Of a stretch of 64,000 nucleotides of DNA, positions 33,747-43,251 are shown one piece after another. Every line of letters begins with the position of its first letter. Position 1 is the first letter of the stretch. Below the pieces are notes generated by a model. That model did not search any database. It was not told the DNA's origin and saw nothing but the letters and a program-made list of their open reading frames with translations. This stretch comes from Leeuwenhoekiella palythoae (lineage in GTDB: Bacteria > Bacteroidota > Bacteroidia > Flavobacteriales > Flavobacteriaceae), in assembly GCF_900130045.1 (NCBI RefSeq), contig NZ_FQXT01000003.1, forward strand, positions 310,001 through 374,000, in the 5' to 3' direction. The position numbers and the translations under genes are program-made.

Positions 33747-36269
33747 ATGAAACAACTCCTACTCCATCTTTTCTTGATTTTTACAATTTTTCAGTCCACT
33801 GCGCAGGTGATGCACCCATCGCTGGACTACTACTTGCCTGATGATGTTACCTATGATCCTGAGATCCCAAAACCGCAGGAGATTTTGGGCTATGTGCCGG
33901 GAGAATGGCACGTGAGCCACGATGCCTTGGTAGGTTATATGCGCACGATGGCAGCGGCTTCAGATCGCATAACTATTGAAAACAGAGGCACTACCTATGA
34001 AGGCAGACCTTTGTTACTACTCACGATCACTTCTCCTGAAAATCACGCCAATCTAGCTCAAATTAAAACAGAGCATCACGCCCTTACCGAAAGCGGCGCC
34101 GCCAATCTGGATACCGAAACGATGCCTATTGTAACCTACCAGGGTATGAGTATTCACGGTAATGAGCCCAGCGGTTCAAATGCCGGTTTGCTGGCCGTTT
34201 ATTATCTGGCTGCGGCACAAGGAGCTAAAATTGATGCAATGCTTCAAGATGTGGTTATTCTATTTGATCCTTCCTTTAATCCTGATGGGCTTCAGCGTTT
34301 TTCATACTGGGCAAACACTAATAAAAACCAAAACTTAACTACCGATCCTCAAGATCGCGAATACAGTGAGATCTGGCCGGGCGGTCGTACAAATCATTAT
34401 TGGTTTGACCTTAATAGAGACTGGCTTCCGGCAGAATTACCGGAATCTCAAGTGCGTATCAAAACCTTTCACGAGTGGTACCCTAATATTTTGACAGATC
34501 ATCATGAGATGGGAAGCAACTCTTCGTTCTTCTTTCAACCGGGGATTCAAAGCCGTACGCATCCTTTGACACCAAAACTCAATCAAGAGCTCACTGCTGA
34601 AATTGGTAAATACCACGCTGCCGCTTTTGATAAGATCGGTTCATTTTACTATACTGAAGAGGATTACGACGACTTCTATTACGGTAAAGGCTCTACTTTT
34701 CCGGATATCAACGGGAGTGTAGGAATTCTTTTTGAGCAAGCGAGTTCGCGAGGTCACGTTCAGGAAACTGATAACGGACTCCTAACTTTTCCGTTTACGA
34801 TCCGCAATCAGTTTACCGCTTTTCTTTCTACCATTGCCGCCGCACAAGGTATGCGTAAAAAGATGCTGGATTACCAGCGTGACTTTTACGCAAATAGTAG
34901 AAATGAAGCAGGAAAAGACGCTTATATCTTCGGGAGTAAAAACGATCCGGCGCGGGCTGCACATCTTGCACAACTTTTACAGCGCCATAAAATTGCAGTG
35001 TACAAACCTTCAGAAAACTATACTACTAAAGACTTGAGCTTTGATACGGAGAGCAGTTATGTGGTTCCCAAAACACAAAAACACAGCCGATTATTAAAAG
35101 GAATGTTTGAAAAACGCACCACTTTTGAGGACAGCTTATTTTATGATATTTCGGCTTGGAGTTTTCCTCTAGCCTTCAACTTAGATTTTAGCGACAGCGC
35201 TCCGGCGAGTATTGCAGGTACAAAAATAGACAGCGTTGCCTTGCAAACACCGCTTAGCTTATCTCGCAGCGACTATGCGTATATATTGCCGTGGGGAAAT
35301 TATTATGCGCCTAAAGCCCTTAATGCGATCTTGAATAAAGGGATTCGTGCTAAAGTGGCCTTGCAACCCTTTAGCGTTGGTGGAATCGATTATGACTACG
35401 GTAGCGTAATGATTCCTGTTCAAAATCAAAGTTTGAATGCAGCCGACCTTCAGGCATTTTTAGATGATGTCGCTAAAGCCTCTCACTTGAGTATTGATCC
35501 TGTAAAAACAGGTTTAACTGAAGGTATCGATCTTGGGAGTCGCAAATTTGAAGCTTTAAAGCCTCAGAAGATCGCGTTGCTCGTAGGCGATGGCATCAGA
35601 TCCTATGATGCTGGCGAAATCTGGCACTTGCTCGACACCCGTTTTGACATCAGCATTACCAAATTAGATACCCGTAATTTTAGCAGAACAGACCTGTCAC
35701 AGTACACCACGATTATTATGCCTACCAGTGGCTGGGGCGGCGGTTTAGACGAGTTGGCAGGAAATAAAATCGCTGCTTGGGTGCGCAATGGCGGAACGCT
35801 TATAGGCTTTAAAAATGCCGCGCGCTGGATCAAACGTCAGGGATTAGTTGATTTTAGAGAAGTAGAAACCGAAAATCCGGCGAAAGAGGTCACTTTTGAG
35901 CAACGCAGTGACTTTAATGGTGCTCAGGTGATTGGCGGTGCGATCTTTAGCGCCAAGCTTGATCGCTCTCACCCTATCGCTTTTGGGTATGATAATGCAG
36001 CCATCAGTTTGTTTAGAGACACCACCTTGTTTATCGAAGCTGACGAGACCAGTTATAAAAACCCTATTTTATATACCGAAGAGCCGCTTGCAGCGGGATA
36101 CATAAGTCCCATCAATTACGAAGCCATCAAAGGCACACGCCCTTTTGTACACCAATCTTCAGGACGTGGTGAAGTGCTGATCTTTACAGACAACACCAAC
36201 TTTAGAGCCTTCTGGTACGGGACTTCTAAGCTTTTAATGAATGGTATTTTCTTCAGTAATCAGATGTAA
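33747..36269 (+). CDS. M14-family zinc carboxypeptidase, exported
   Basis: With ATG 33747 the product has 840 residues and a signal peptide (KQLLLHLFLIFTIFQSTAQ). A longer frame from 33669 would place 26 non-signal-like residues before it and is rejected. The M14 domain has the zinc motif HGNEPSG (His and Glu), RDW as substrate-binding Arg region, and THE third zinc ligand region DHHEMG. The C-terminal 250 residues include a class-I-amidotransferase-like segment (IALLVGDGIRSYDAGEIWHLL, VRNGGTLIGFKNAARW), as in many Bacteroidota M14 exoproteases. It probably degrades peptides outside the inner membrane. Confidence 0.9.
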   Translation: MKQLLLHLFLIFTIFQSTAQVMHPSLDYYLPDDVTYDPEIPKPQEILGYVPGEWHVSHDALVGYMRTMAAASDRITIENRGTTYEGRPLLLLTITSPENHANLAQIKTEHHALTESGAANLDTETMPIVTYQGMSIHGNEPSGSNAGLLAVYYLAAAQGAKIDAMLQDVVILFDPSFNPDGLQRFSYWANTNKNQNLTTDPQDREYSEIWPGGRTNHYWFDLNRDWLPAELPESQVRIKTFHEWYPNILTDHHEMGSNSSFFFQPGIQSRTHPLTPKLNQELTAEIGKYHAAAFDKIGSFYYTEEDYDDFYYGKGSTFPDINGSVGILFEQASSRGHVQETDNGLLTFPFTIRNQFTAFLSTIAAAQGMRKKMLDYQRDFYANSRNEAGKDAYIFGSKNDPARAAHLAQLLQRHKIAVYKPSENYTTKDLSFDTESSYVVPKTQKHSRLLKGMFEKRTTFEDSLFYDISAWSFPLAFNLDFSDSAPASIAGTKIDSVALQTPLSLSRSDYAYILPWGNYYAPKALNAILNKGIRAKVALQPFSVGGIDYDYGSVMIPVQNQSLNAADLQAFLDDVAKASHLSIDPVKTGLTEGIDLGSRKFEALKPQKIALLVGDGIRSYDAGEIWHLLDTRFDISITKLDTRNFSRTDLSQYTTIIMPTSGWGGGLDELAGNKIAAWVRNGGTLIGFKNAARWIKRQGLVDFREVETENPAKEVTFEQRSDFNGAQVIGGAIFSAKLDRSHPIAFGYDNAAISLFRDTTLFIEADETSYKNPILYTEEPLAAGYISPINYEAIKGTRPFVHQSSGRGEVLIFTDNTNFRAFWYGTSKLLMNGIFFSNQM

Positions 36270-36294
36270 TTCTTGCACTGAAAGAATTGAAAGA

Positions 36295-36325
36295 CAAAGC
36301 CTCGTGAAAACGGGGCTTTTATTTT
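36295..36325 (+). terminator. Rho-independent terminator of the M14 peptidase gene
   Basis: AAAGCCTCG (36296-36304) pairs with CGGGGCTTT (36311-36319, one G-T pair), then T-rich sequence. It reaches into the last codon of the convergent MFS gene. Confidence 0.7.
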
Positions 36326-37536
36326 TCCGCCAGATGGTAAGCCGACTTTAAACTTTTGGTTCCTGAAATCAGCAGTGCGAAGGCTAAGAATGCCACACTA
36401 CACATCACCAAATACATCGCAAGATCTGTACGTGCTTGAAAATAACTCACTAAAGCCGAACCGATAGCACCCATTACCATTTGCATCGCTCCTAACATCG
36501 CCGAAGCATTTCCGGCGGTATGGCCCAAGCGCACAAGCGATAAGGCCGATGCGTTAGGAAAGATAAAGCCCAAACAACACATATACAGAAAGATCAAAAC
36601 AGTGGTTAAGTACAATCCACCCATTTCAAAATAGCTAATCGCAACTAACGCCACTGAAAGTAAGCACTGAAAAACTTGGGCCACAGGTACAACCTGTGCG
36701 GTTTCCTTCTTCTTTAAAATCAGATTATTTATTTGACTCGAACCGATCAGACCCGCAGCGATGATCGCAAAAATGATACTATATTCGGTTTTACTCACCG
36801 CAAACAATTCTAAATAAATGTGGGGCGACCCGCTTAGATAAGAATAGATCCCTGCATAAGCAATAGAGCCCGAGATCGCATATACCGCAAACTGTTTATC
36901 AAGTAGTACTTCTCTATAATTCTTCAAAACCGGCTTTAGGCGTAAAGAATGCTTTGGATTTGCAGGTTTCCCGTGCGGAAGTTTAAAATACGAACCTATA
37001 AAAACCAAGAGCGTTAGAATACTCAAGCTGGCAAAAACCCAACGCCATCCCAACTGAATAGTGATCAATCCGCCTAAAGTTGGTGCGATTATAGGCGATA
37101 CTGCCACAACGACCATCAACAGCGAAAATACTTGAGCTACTTCTTTATCTTCAAACAGATCGCGCACAAGGGCACGAGCAGCTACCATTCCCGCGCAAGC
37201 GCCTACTGCTTGAAAGAATCGCAAACCGATTAAGATGTAAATATCAGCAGATAATGCACAACCTAGTGAAGCGAGAAAATAAATAACAAGACCTACGTAT
37301 ATAGGCTTTTTGCGACCAAAACGTTCAAGCATCGGCCCATAGATGAGTTGCCCGATAGACAGCCCGATAAAAAAGCTCGAGAGCGTATAAGAAATCGTAC
37401 TGATGTGTGTATTGAGCTTTACCGCGATATCTTCAAAGGCCGGTAAGTAAATATCTGTTGCGATAGGGCCTAAAGCCGTAAGTAAACCAAGAATTAATAT
37501 TAAGCCGGGGGATTTTCTTGTTTTTACTTCACTCAT
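36319..37536 (-). CDS. Bcr/CflA-family multidrug MFS efflux transporter
   Basis: A 405-residue 12-helix major-facilitator exporter of the DHA1 type. The motif-A-like loop QLIYGPMLERFGRKKPIYVGL lies between helices 2 and 3, and the conserved ATDIYLPAF segment of the Bcr/CflA group is near residue 27. Motif C-like AVSPIIAPTLGG is in helix 5. Relatives export bicyclomycin, chloramphenicol or sulfonamides; the substrate here is unknown. It converges on the M14 gene. Confidence 0.9.
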   Translation of the reverse strand: MSEVKTRKSPGLILILGLLTALGPIATDIYLPAFEDIAVKLNTHISTISYTLSSFFIGLSIGQLIYGPMLERFGRKKPIYVGLVIYFLASLGCALSADIYILIGLRFFQAVGACAGMVAARALVRDLFEDKEVAQVFSLLMVVVAVSPIIAPTLGGLITIQLGWRWVFASLSILTLLVFIGSYFKLPHGKPANPKHSLRLKPVLKNYREVLLDKQFAVYAISGSIAYAGIYSYLSGSPHIYLELFAVSKTEYSIIFAIIAAGLIGSSQINNLILKKKETAQVVPVAQVFQCLLSVALVAISYFEMGGLYLTTVLIFLYMCCLGFIFPNASALSLVRLGHTAGNASAMLGAMQMVMGAIGSALVSYFQARTDLAMYLVMCSVAFLAFALLISGTKSLKSAYHLAEK

Positions 37537-37629
37537 AAAACTAAAATTAAATAAGTGCGCAAAGTTAAGCCTCGCATGAGAAACAAACTCCTGCGAGGCT
37601 TAGGAATGCCTTGATTTATATCAAAAAAA

Positions 37630-38679
37630 TTAGTCGCGCTGGTCTTGTCTAAAATCAGGGAATCCTTTTTCATCCCATTTTAGGACTCTTGCGCGGGTGT
37701 GACGGTTAAAATCGTATAGCGAGTTTCCGCGTATTTGCTCATAAACTCGGGCGTGATAGATCATCACATCAGTAGTATCATCTTCGGCTTTAGTAAATGA
37801 GTTGTGCCCGGGACCAAAACGTCGCGCTTCTGCATTAGTAGTAAAAACCGGAGTTTCTGATTTATTCCAGGAGGCCTCATCCATCAAGTCTGCATCTTCA
37901 TCAGCCCAGAGCAAACCCACTGCATAATTAGCATCTGTAGCACTTGCTGAATAGGTTACAAAGATCTTTCCGTTGCGCTTCAATACTGCCGGACCTTCAT
38001 TTACTTTATAGCCTATACGTTCCCAGTCGTATTCAGGATCGGTGATAATAATTTCAGGACCGGTTAAGGTCGTTGGGTTTTCCATCGCAGACATTACCAG
38101 CGAAGTGTTCTCTCCTTCTCGTACGTTTTGTGCCCAGATCAAGTATCGGGTACCCTTATGTTCAAAAGTGGTCGCATCGAGTGAAAATGAATCCCGTTTG
38201 GTAGCGATCTGCCCCTCTTCTACCCAATCGCCTTGTGTAGGATCTGCAGCATCGGTAGAAAGCGCAAACATCCTGATGTTCCAAACATTTTCGGCTTCAC
38301 CCGCAGCAAAATAAACATACCATTTATCATCTATTTTGTGTAATTCAGGTGCCCAAATGTGATGTCCCATTCTACCGGTCTCGTGCTTCGTCCAGATCAC
38401 TTGCGGTTCAGCGGTCCCCAGAGCATTAATGGTATTGGCTTTTCTGATCTCAATACGATCATATTCGGGTGCAGTGGCTATAAAATAATAAGTTCCATCG
38501 CTATCCTTGTACACCCAAGGATCGGCACGCTGCCCCACAATAGGATTGTTATAGGGCATTTCGGTACAGGTAGTTTTTTCTTCTGAAAGCGTTTCTGCTT
38601 CGGTCGTTTCTTGTGATTCTTTACAAGAACTCACAATGAGCAGCAAAAGTGCCAAGGGCAACGTATAAATAGATCGCAT
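37630..38679 (-). CDS. Glycoside hydrolase family 43 lipoprotein
   Basis: A 349-residue exported hydrolase with a signal peptide ending at lipobox VSSC (residue 19). The five-bladed propeller of GH43 is indicated by NPIVGQRADPWVYK (catalytic base Asp53), SLDATTFEHKGTRYLIW and the catalytic acid Glu228 in NEGPAVLKRNGKIF. Family members release arabinose or xylose from arabinans/xylans; the exact linkage cannot be read. No SusC/SusD pair lies nearby, so it is not in a classic polysaccharide utilisation locus. Confidence 0.88.
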   Translation of the reverse strand: MRSIYTLPLALLLLIVSSCKESQETTEAETLSEEKTTCTEMPYNNPIVGQRADPWVYKDSDGTYYFIATAPEYDRIEIRKANTINALGTAEPQVIWTKHETGRMGHHIWAPELHKIDDKWYVYFAAGEAENVWNIRMFALSTDAADPTQGDWVEEGQIATKRDSFSLDATTFEHKGTRYLIWAQNVREGENTSLVMSAMENPTTLTGPEIIITDPEYDWERIGYKVNEGPAVLKRNGKIFVTYSASATDANYAVGLLWADEDADLMDEASWNKSETPVFTTNAEARRFGPGHNSFTKAEDDTTDVMIYHARVYEQIRGNSLYDFNRHTRARVLKWDEKGFPDFRQDQRD

Positions 38680-38771
38680 ATAAAGTATAATTAAAAGTGT
38701 TGATTCTACATTTAACTTACAAGTATACGAAATCCTTTTCTTAAATAATAAACGCCACCGCTGTGTAAATC

Positions 38772-39893
38772 TTAATCAGCTTGAAGCATCTTTACATCCG
38801 CCACAGTTCTAAAACCGCTATGATCTGAAGATGACTCTAAGGCTTGGCCCATACGCGCAGAGATACGATAACTGGCACAATAGGAATCGTCACATAAAAA
38901 CGAACCGCCTTTTATTACTTTTTCGGGTTGGTAGGGATTTTCAGGGTTGTAGCTTTCCACCGCACCTTGCGGATTGATGCTTTTGCTTCCCGCTACTTCT
39001 TGATAATACCGGGTAGAAAACCAATCTTGAGTAAGCTCCCAAACATTCCCAGACAGATCATAAATGCCTAAAGAATTGGGTGCATACGATCCTACCGGAG
39101 CCGCGTAAGCAAACCCATCTTCATCTGAATTTCTAGTAGGAAAAGTTCCTTGCCAAGTATTTGCTTTTTCAGGTAAAGCGGTTGCATCATCTCCCCAAGT
39201 ATATATTCCGCCGGGCAATTTTCCATATGCCGCGGCTTCCCATTCTGTTTCGGTAGGCAGGCGCCTGTTGGCCCATTTGCAATACGCCAAAGCATCCTCA
39301 TAACTTATGTGAACCACAGGATAATTTGCTTTTCCTTCAATAGTACTCTCCGGTCCTTGCGGATGCTTCCAATTTGCTCCTATCTTCCACTCCCACCATT
39401 GGGTATAGTTGTTAAGGTCTGTAACCTGTTGCACGCTGCGGTCAAAGATCAGCGAGCCCGGCTGAAGCAAGCTGTCTGCCGGTTTTGGCGTTCCCGGTGG
39501 TAAGGTTTTTTTCATCGCTTCCCAATCTACCGGGCGTTCTGCTAAGGTGACGTAGCCTGTTTCGTCCACAAATTTTTCAAATTGTGCATTGGTCACTTCG
39601 GTTTGATCTATAAAAAAGCCATCCACCGCCACAGGATGTGCGGGTTTTTCGCGAGGCAAAGCCAAAGCATCTCCTGCACCAGCTCCTTGAGTAAATTCCA
39701 CTCCCGAAACCCAAACCATGCCTTCCGGAGTTTTTATACTATCGGGTTGGGCTACGAGAAGTTCATGTGGTTTTTGAGTAACTTCTTTTGAAGTTGTTGC
39801 GGCATTTATTTTATCGCTTGCCCGCTCTTTACAGGATACTACGAGAACTGCAATGGTCATCGCAATACAAGCTCTTACTCTGAGGTCTTTCAT
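38772..39893 (-). CDS. Formylglycine-generating enzyme-like lipoprotein (SUMF1 family)
   Basis: Starts at ATG 39893 (a TTG nine bases upstream is less likely), 373 residues. The signal peptide ends with lipobox LVVSC. The FGE-sulfatase domain is complete: VSGVEFTQGAG, FFIDQTEVTNAQFEKFV, VHISYEDALAYCKWA, RRLPTETEWEAAAYG and KGGSFLCDDSYC. Cys334 and Cys339 have the five-residue spacing of the copper-binding Cys336/Cys341 of human SUMF1, and SDHSGFR ends the domain, so oxidase activity is plausible. True FGE oxidises a sulfatase Cys to formylglycine, but no sulfatase is in the window. Many family members are only FGE-like. Confidence 0.85.
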   Translation of the reverse strand: MKDLRVRACIAMTIAVLVVSCKERASDKINAATTSKEVTQKPHELLVAQPDSIKTPEGMVWVSGVEFTQGAGAGDALALPREKPAHPVAVDGFFIDQTEVTNAQFEKFVDETGYVTLAERPVDWEAMKKTLPPGTPKPADSLLQPGSLIFDRSVQQVTDLNNYTQWWEWKIGANWKHPQGPESTIEGKANYPVVHISYEDALAYCKWANRRLPTETEWEAAAYGKLPGGIYTWGDDATALPEKANTWQGTFPTRNSDEDGFAYAAPVGSYAPNSLGIYDLSGNVWELTQDWFSTRYYQEVAGSKSINPQGAVESYNPENPYQPEKVIKGGSFLCDDSYCASYRISARMGQALESSSDHSGFRTVADVKMLQAD

Positions 39894-39957
39894 AGCAACC
39901 AAAAGTACGAGTTTTTAAGGATTCATAAAGCGTGCTCATTGGTCAATTCAGGTAGAG

Positions 39958-41799
39958 TTATTGCTTTAAAACAAATGTATTTTGACCTTTTTGACGATCT
40001 ATTGAAAACAGCGTACTGATCAATCCTAGATGTGAAAATCCCTGCGGAAAGTTCCCCAGCTGCGCGCCAGACGGACTCAATTCCTCCGAAAAGAGTTTTA
40101 GGTGATTCCCGTAACTCATCAACTTTTGAAAATAGCGTTCTGCTCTCGCGATCTCTCCCCCTCGAGAAAGACACTCGATGTACCAAAAAGAACCAATGGT
40201 AAAAGATCCTTCAGCGGAATCTCCCTTATGCGGAATACTATCGTGCAGGTTTCGGTACACCAAAACATCATCAACGATCAGCTGTTCTTCGATGACTTTT
40301 AAGGTTTTTACCCAGCGCTTGTCATACGGACTAATAAATTTCATCAAAGGCATCATCAATAGTGATGAATCTACTGTTTTAGCGCCTTTAAAGTGCACAT
40401 AGCTTTGCAATTCCTCATCCCAGAAATTATCATAAATATCTTGAAAAATAAGGTTTCTGTTCTTCTCCCAAGTGCTGACATCAGTGGGTAGCGAGCGTTT
40501 ACGCACCAAGCGAATCGCGCGGTCTAAAGCCACCCAGCACATCAACCTTGAAAAAAGGTAATGCCGTTTTACCTCTCGCACTTCCCAAATACCGTGATCT
40601 GCATTTTGCCAGTTTTTACACACATAATCAATAAGCTTTTCTACATTCTGCCAAAAGCTGTACATCACATTTTGACCATACTTATCAAACAGATAAATGG
40701 TATCCATCAATTCCCCAAAGACGTCTAATTGTATTTGGCTGGTTGCTGCATTCCCAATGCGCACAGGCTTCGAGCCTTTGTACCCTTCCAGATCCAGCTC
40801 CTCTTCTTCAAGGTCCCGGCTTCCGTCTATTCGGTACATAATTTGTAATTCCACCCCGCCGTTGATGTCAATATCTATGCGGTCGTAGATCCATTTCATA
40901 AATTGTGATGCTTCTTCCAGAAAGCCTAAACGCATAAAGGCATACATCGTGAATGCGGCATCCCGCACCCAGGCATATCGGTAATCCCAGTTTTTACCAC
41001 CACCTATTTCCTCGGGTAACGCATAAGTAGGTGCCGCCACCGTAGAACCGTATTTGGCACTGGTCAATAATTTTAAGGTAATGGCCGAGCGTTTCATATG
41101 TTCGGCAAAATCACCGTGATAGTTACACGTCTTGATCCACTGATGCCAGAATTTTAGCGTTGCGGGCAACTTGTTTTCCAGACATGCTATTTCTTCTTCA
41201 ATCGTATGATCTAAAGCTGGGGCATCGGCGCTTTCTATGATAAAATAAGCATCCTGCCCTTCGCTTAAGGAAAAGCTTTTTTTAATACTTCCTTGAGCTG
41301 TAATAGGCAGCGTTGCCCGTACTTTTAAAGCATCGGCGTGTTCTTGATTTTTAAAAATCAGGGTATATTCATCTATAACCTCAACGTGGGTAGTGAGTTT
41401 GCCATAGTTGATAAGCACGTCAAGAATAAGATCAAAATCGAGATTTCCACGAATAAGGCTGATTTTACGAACTAACTGATTGACCTCAGCACTGCCATCG
41501 GCTTGAATAGGCATAAAGTCTGTAAACTCCACATTATAATCATCAGAAAGAAAGCGTGTGGTAAGCACACTGGTATCTAGTATATATTCCTGAAAACACT
41601 TTGCATAAGGGGCTTGCGGAGGCGTATTAAAACTTCCGCCTTTGCGCTGATCTAAAAGAGCTGCAAAAACCGAGTGCGAATCATATTCCGGAAAACTCAT
41701 AAAGTCGATGCTGCCCTCCCGCTGGATCAACGCACAGGTCTGGCAATTTCCTATTACACCGTAACTTTCTATACCGGGATAACCGCTGTGCTCTTTCAT
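39958..41799 (-). CDS. Glycoside hydrolase family 15 (glucoamylase/trehalase-like)
   Basis: A 613-residue cytoplasmic-looking enzyme without a signal peptide. The N-terminal beta-sandwich (about 1-230; GVIGNCQTCALIQREGSIDFMS) is of the trehalase-like type. The (alpha/alpha)6 barrel has GGGKNWDYRYAWVRDAAF, and a catalytic-acid region around GIWEVR. The C-terminal FTIGSFWYIECLSRGG fits GH15. Activity may be on trehalose, glucans or related alpha-glucosides. It is divergent from the XdhC gene. Confidence 0.9.
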   Translation of the reverse strand: MKEHSGYPGIESYGVIGNCQTCALIQREGSIDFMSFPEYDSHSVFAALLDQRKGGSFNTPPQAPYAKCFQEYILDTSVLTTRFLSDDYNVEFTDFMPIQADGSAEVNQLVRKISLIRGNLDFDLILDVLINYGKLTTHVEVIDEYTLIFKNQEHADALKVRATLPITAQGSIKKSFSLSEGQDAYFIIESADAPALDHTIEEEIACLENKLPATLKFWHQWIKTCNYHGDFAEHMKRSAITLKLLTSAKYGSTVAAPTYALPEEIGGGKNWDYRYAWVRDAAFTMYAFMRLGFLEEASQFMKWIYDRIDIDINGGVELQIMYRIDGSRDLEEEELDLEGYKGSKPVRIGNAATSQIQLDVFGELMDTIYLFDKYGQNVMYSFWQNVEKLIDYVCKNWQNADHGIWEVREVKRHYLFSRLMCWVALDRAIRLVRKRSLPTDVSTWEKNRNLIFQDIYDNFWDEELQSYVHFKGAKTVDSSLLMMPLMKFISPYDKRWVKTLKVIEEQLIVDDVLVYRNLHDSIPHKGDSAEGSFTIGSFWYIECLSRGGEIARAERYFQKLMSYGNHLKLFSEELSPSGAQLGNFPQGFSHLGLISTLFSIDRQKGQNTFVLKQ

Positions 41800-41970
41800 A
41801 AAACTTGTACTGCTTCTTTTTTTGTTGGAATCATTCTCAATCTGAAAATTTACAGATAAACGCAGGGCTTTTTATTAAAATAAAGGTAAAACTTAGACTG
41901 CGTGGCACTTTAGGATGCCCGGACTTGCAATTAATATAAGTTTAGCACTCGCGGACAATGCTCATTTACG

Positions 41971-41998
41971 TTTAAAGCATACTTTATGCCTAACTTTG
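41971..41998 (+). promoter_or_regulatory. Putative RpoD promoter of the xdhC-like gene
   Basis: TAACTTTG at 41991-41998 fits TAnnTTTG, with TTT at 41971-41973 seventeen bases upstream and the ATG 16 bases downstream. Confidence 0.45.
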
Positions 41999-42014
41999 TA
42001 TTTCAGCCTCAGCT

Positions 42015-43043
42015 ATGACACACGAATTCCGTACCCTTATTCAAACTGCTTATACGTATTTTCAAACCAATACGGCTTGTGTTATGGCCAGTGTGGTAGC
42101 TCTTGACGGTTCATCTTACCGCAAACCGGGTGTGCGTATGCTCATTGCTGAAAACGGTACCATGACCGGTGCCGTTAGTGGCGGTTGTGTTGAAAAGGAG
42201 GTACTTTTTCAAGCACAAGAGGTATTTGAAACCGGCAAAGCCAAAATGATGACCTACGACGGGCGGTATCGCCTGGGCTGTGAAGGGATTCTTTATATTC
42301 TTATAGAACCCTTACAGATCAATGAAAGCATTTATAACAAGCTCACTATTATTCTTACGCAACGTAAGGACCTACAGCTCACTTCCTATTTTGTAAAAGA
42401 TACCGAAGCTGTTGAACAACCCTTAGGTACTGTTGTAAAAGCGAACGAGGAAACCTTAGCCTTATTTTATATTGAAGAAGCGTTGCAATCCACAGCAAAG
42501 GTTCAGACTTTTACTCAGGTTTTGCCTGCTGTTTTTCAGTTGTTTTTATTTGGTGCCGAACACGATGCGGTACAACTGGGTACGTTAGGCGCTCAGATGG
42601 GGTGGGATGTGCGTGTGATCGCCTCTCCTAAAGATCCCAAGACCAAAGCGAATTTTCCGGGTGTACACGAAGTCTTGCATCTGCTTCCGGAACAAGCATC
42701 GGGTTTACAAATCGATGCTGAATCTGCTGTGGTACTGATGAATCATAATTATGCAACAGACCTCAACTTCTTAGTTCATATTTTGGATAAGCAACCGCAG
42801 TATATAGGCATTTTAGGAAGTTCAAAGCGTAGAGAAAAGTTGTTTAACGAACTCATAGACTACAAGCCAGATCTGGATGCCACGGTACTTGATCGCATCT
42901 ACGGCCCTGCCGGAATAGATATTGGTGCCATCACTCCGCAAGAAATTGCATTATCGGTACTCGCAGAAATACTGGCTGTAAAACGCAAACGCGAGGTTTC
43001 TTCTTTGCGTGATAAAATAGGAAGTATTCATAAAGAAGTTTAA
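42015..43043 (+). CDS. XdhC/CoxI-family molybdenum-cofactor maturation protein
   Basis: A 342-residue protein needed for sulfuration and insertion of the molybdenum cofactor into xanthine-oxidase-family enzymes. The XdhC domain (about 10-80) has VVALDGSSYRKPGVRMLI and AVSGGCVEKEV. The C-terminal Rossmann domain (about 170-320) has LFLFGAEHDAVQLGTL and YIGILGSSKRREKL. It converges on the three-gene aldehyde oxidoreductase cluster on the other strand and is probably its dedicated chaperone, comparable in role to PaoD of E. coli. Confidence 0.92.
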   Translation: MTHEFRTLIQTAYTYFQTNTACVMASVVALDGSSYRKPGVRMLIAENGTMTGAVSGGCVEKEVLFQAQEVFETGKAKMMTYDGRYRLGCEGILYILIEPLQINESIYNKLTIILTQRKDLQLTSYFVKDTEAVEQPLGTVVKANEETLALFYIEEALQSTAKVQTFTQVLPAVFQLFLFGAEHDAVQLGTLGAQMGWDVRVIASPKDPKTKANFPGVHEVLHLLPEQASGLQIDAESAVVLMNHNYATDLNFLVHILDKQPQYIGILGSSKRREKLFNELIDYKPDLDATVLDRIYGPAGIDIGAITPQEIALSVLAEILAVKRKREVSSLRDKIGSIHKEV

Positions 43044-43193
43044 ACTGTCGAACTTAATAAGCTGCCTTAAACTCATATTGGTTCAGGCATAGCCCAGAAA
43101 CAACTTCGTTACAAGCCTATGCGATTTGCGCTGAAGGTAAACCTTTAGTCTCACGTCGAATCTTCACAAATCTATTATTTAACATAGCTCCAT

Positions 43194-43232
43194 AAAAAAC
43201 GCCCTGCAACAATCAAGCTACAGGACGTTTCA
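43194..43232 (-). terminator. Terminator of the aldehyde oxidoreductase operon (minus strand)
   Basis: On the minus strand AAACGTCCTG pairs with CAGGGCGTTT (one G-T pair) and is followed by T residues, 20 bases beyond the stop of the molybdenum subunit. Confidence 0.75.
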
Positions 43233-43251
43233 ATATTAAAATTAGAAAGCA

